A stretch of 64,000 nt of DNA from G963662905 sp963676415 (GTDB lineage: Bacteria; Bacteroidota; Bacteroidia; Bacteroidales; WRLA01). Where the stretch lies: assembly GCA_963676415.1 (NCBI GenBank), contig OY781097.1, positions 1,860,001 to 1,924,000 of the forward strand. Reading direction: 5' to 3'. This document shows positions 63,726 to 64,000 of the stretch, piece by piece; the stretch's first letter is position 1; each line of letters opens with the position of its first letter. The notes beneath the pieces were generated by a model. It made no database searches. It was given only the letters and a program-made list of their open reading frames with translations, and had not been told where the DNA came from. The position numbers were made by a program, and so were the translations under genes.

Positions 63726-64000
63726 TTATTGTTTAATAATTTTCCACTCCCGCTGCAAAGCTCCTGATTTAATGCGCAGCAGGTAAATGCCTGCAGGTTC
63801 ATTGCTCAGGTCAATCTGCCGGCGGTTTTCCATGGCTTCTACGCGCATGAGCAGGCTACCGCTTAAGGTATAGACTTCGTATTCCGGGAGCGCATTCAGG
63901 GCAAAACCCTGGCTTTCCAATATAAGCAAGCCTTGTGTTGGGTTTGGATAAATTTTAACGGTAGCTTCTCCAAGCGTTTCCTGCAAAGGTTTGGGCAGCT
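63726..64000 (-). CDS. C-terminal part of a T9SS cargo protein, 5' part outside window
   Basis: Only the C-terminus is present. The frame is open to the window edge (LPKPLQETLGEATVKIYPNP), so the start lies outside. The sequence is a type A T9SS sorting domain: KIYPNPTQGLLILES, YEVYTLSGSLLMRVE, IDLSNEPAGIYLLRI and a basic end (WKIIKQ). The body of the protein cannot be known. It lies 51 bases upstream of the PKD gene in the same direction. Confidence 0.85.
   Translation of the reverse strand, partial: LPKPLQETLGEATVKIYPNPTQGLLILESQGFALNALPEYEVYTLSGSLLMRVEAMENRRQIDLSNEPAGIYLLRIKSGALQREWKIIKQ

Noticed and set aside
1..64000. CRISPR arrays, rRNA and tRNA genes
   Set aside because: No regularly spaced identical repeats and no tRNA or rRNA signatures were seen in the gaps by eye.

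Overview
The window comes from a chromosome of a Bacteroidota bacterium, most likely an environmental member of class Bacteroidia (Bacteroidales or Marinilabiliales-like). The signs are type IX secretion (T9SS) C-terminal sorting domains, gingipain-family C25 proteases, GldF/GldG, LytS/LytTR regulators with TPR sensors, DUF3857 proteins, the hpt-adk-obgE gene order and repeated matches to the Bacteroidota -7 promoter box TAnnTTTG. No rRNA, tRNA, CRISPR array, complete mobile element or replication origin was seen. Most of the window is ordinary chromosome, with repeats and small remnants concentrated in the intergenic gaps.

Layout. 1-6.6 kb: two adjacent secreted C25 cysteine proteases, a 5'-truncated Kgp-like one and a complete Rgp-like one, with matching C-terminal module architecture. 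6.7-12.2 kb: hpt, a fused double adenylate kinase, a normal adenylate kinase, obgE, a PAP2 phosphatase and tilS, the last five tightly packed. 12.2-14.8 kb (minus): a DHHW/AlgX-like protein and an MBOAT acyltransferase, a polysaccharide O-acetylation pair. 15-17.7 kb: fructokinase-like PfkB kinase and a sugar porter. 17.7-19.5 kb (minus): a putative class I isoprenoid-fold enzyme and a SAM hydrolase. 19.6-22.3 kb: PhoH ATPase, DUF554 membrane protein, purC. 22.4-23.6 kb: an antitoxin with a truncated ParE-type toxin and an unknown lipoprotein. 23.7-26.2 kb: gldF-gldG. 26.2-28.5 kb (minus): zinc-ribbon protein, outer-membrane protein, UbiA prenyltransferase. 28.9-34.9 kb: methyltransferase, LolD-like ATPase, cobalamin adenosyltransferase, small acidic protein, secA. 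34.9-35.7 kb: a gene-poor gap rich in hairpins, with a 52-codon ORF. 35.7-40.4 kb: biotin-dependent acyl-CoA (probably propionyl-CoA) carboxylase subunits and an EamA transporter. 40.4-50.6 kb (minus): DUF3857 x2, LytS-like TPR kinase x2, a LytTR regulator and a phospholipase D-like protein, all in one direction. 50.8-57.0 kb: RluB-type pseudouridine synthase, MltF-like transglycosylase, outer-membrane protein, OmpR-type response regulator and its kinase. 57.0-57.6 kb: a repeat-filled gap. 57.6-61.9 kb (minus): sbcC-sbcD. 62.0-64.0 kb (minus): a secreted PKD protein without a sorting domain and the C-terminus of a T9SS cargo protein.

Functional links. The cobalamin adenosyltransferase and the acyl-CoA carboxylase fit a methylmalonyl-CoA/propionate route, although the mutase is not in this window. 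Three T9SS-type cargo termini and GldF/GldG point to a secreting and possibly gliding cell. Items most worth a second look are the three adenylate kinase domains in a row, the Kgp-like/Rgp-like pair, a possible structured RNA after secA, a dispersed hairpin repeat with conserved arms and changing cores, a long imperfect inverted repeat overlapping the sbcC stop codon, and the DUF3857-LytS-LytTR-PLD locus, in which one transglutaminase-like protein has lost its catalytic triad.
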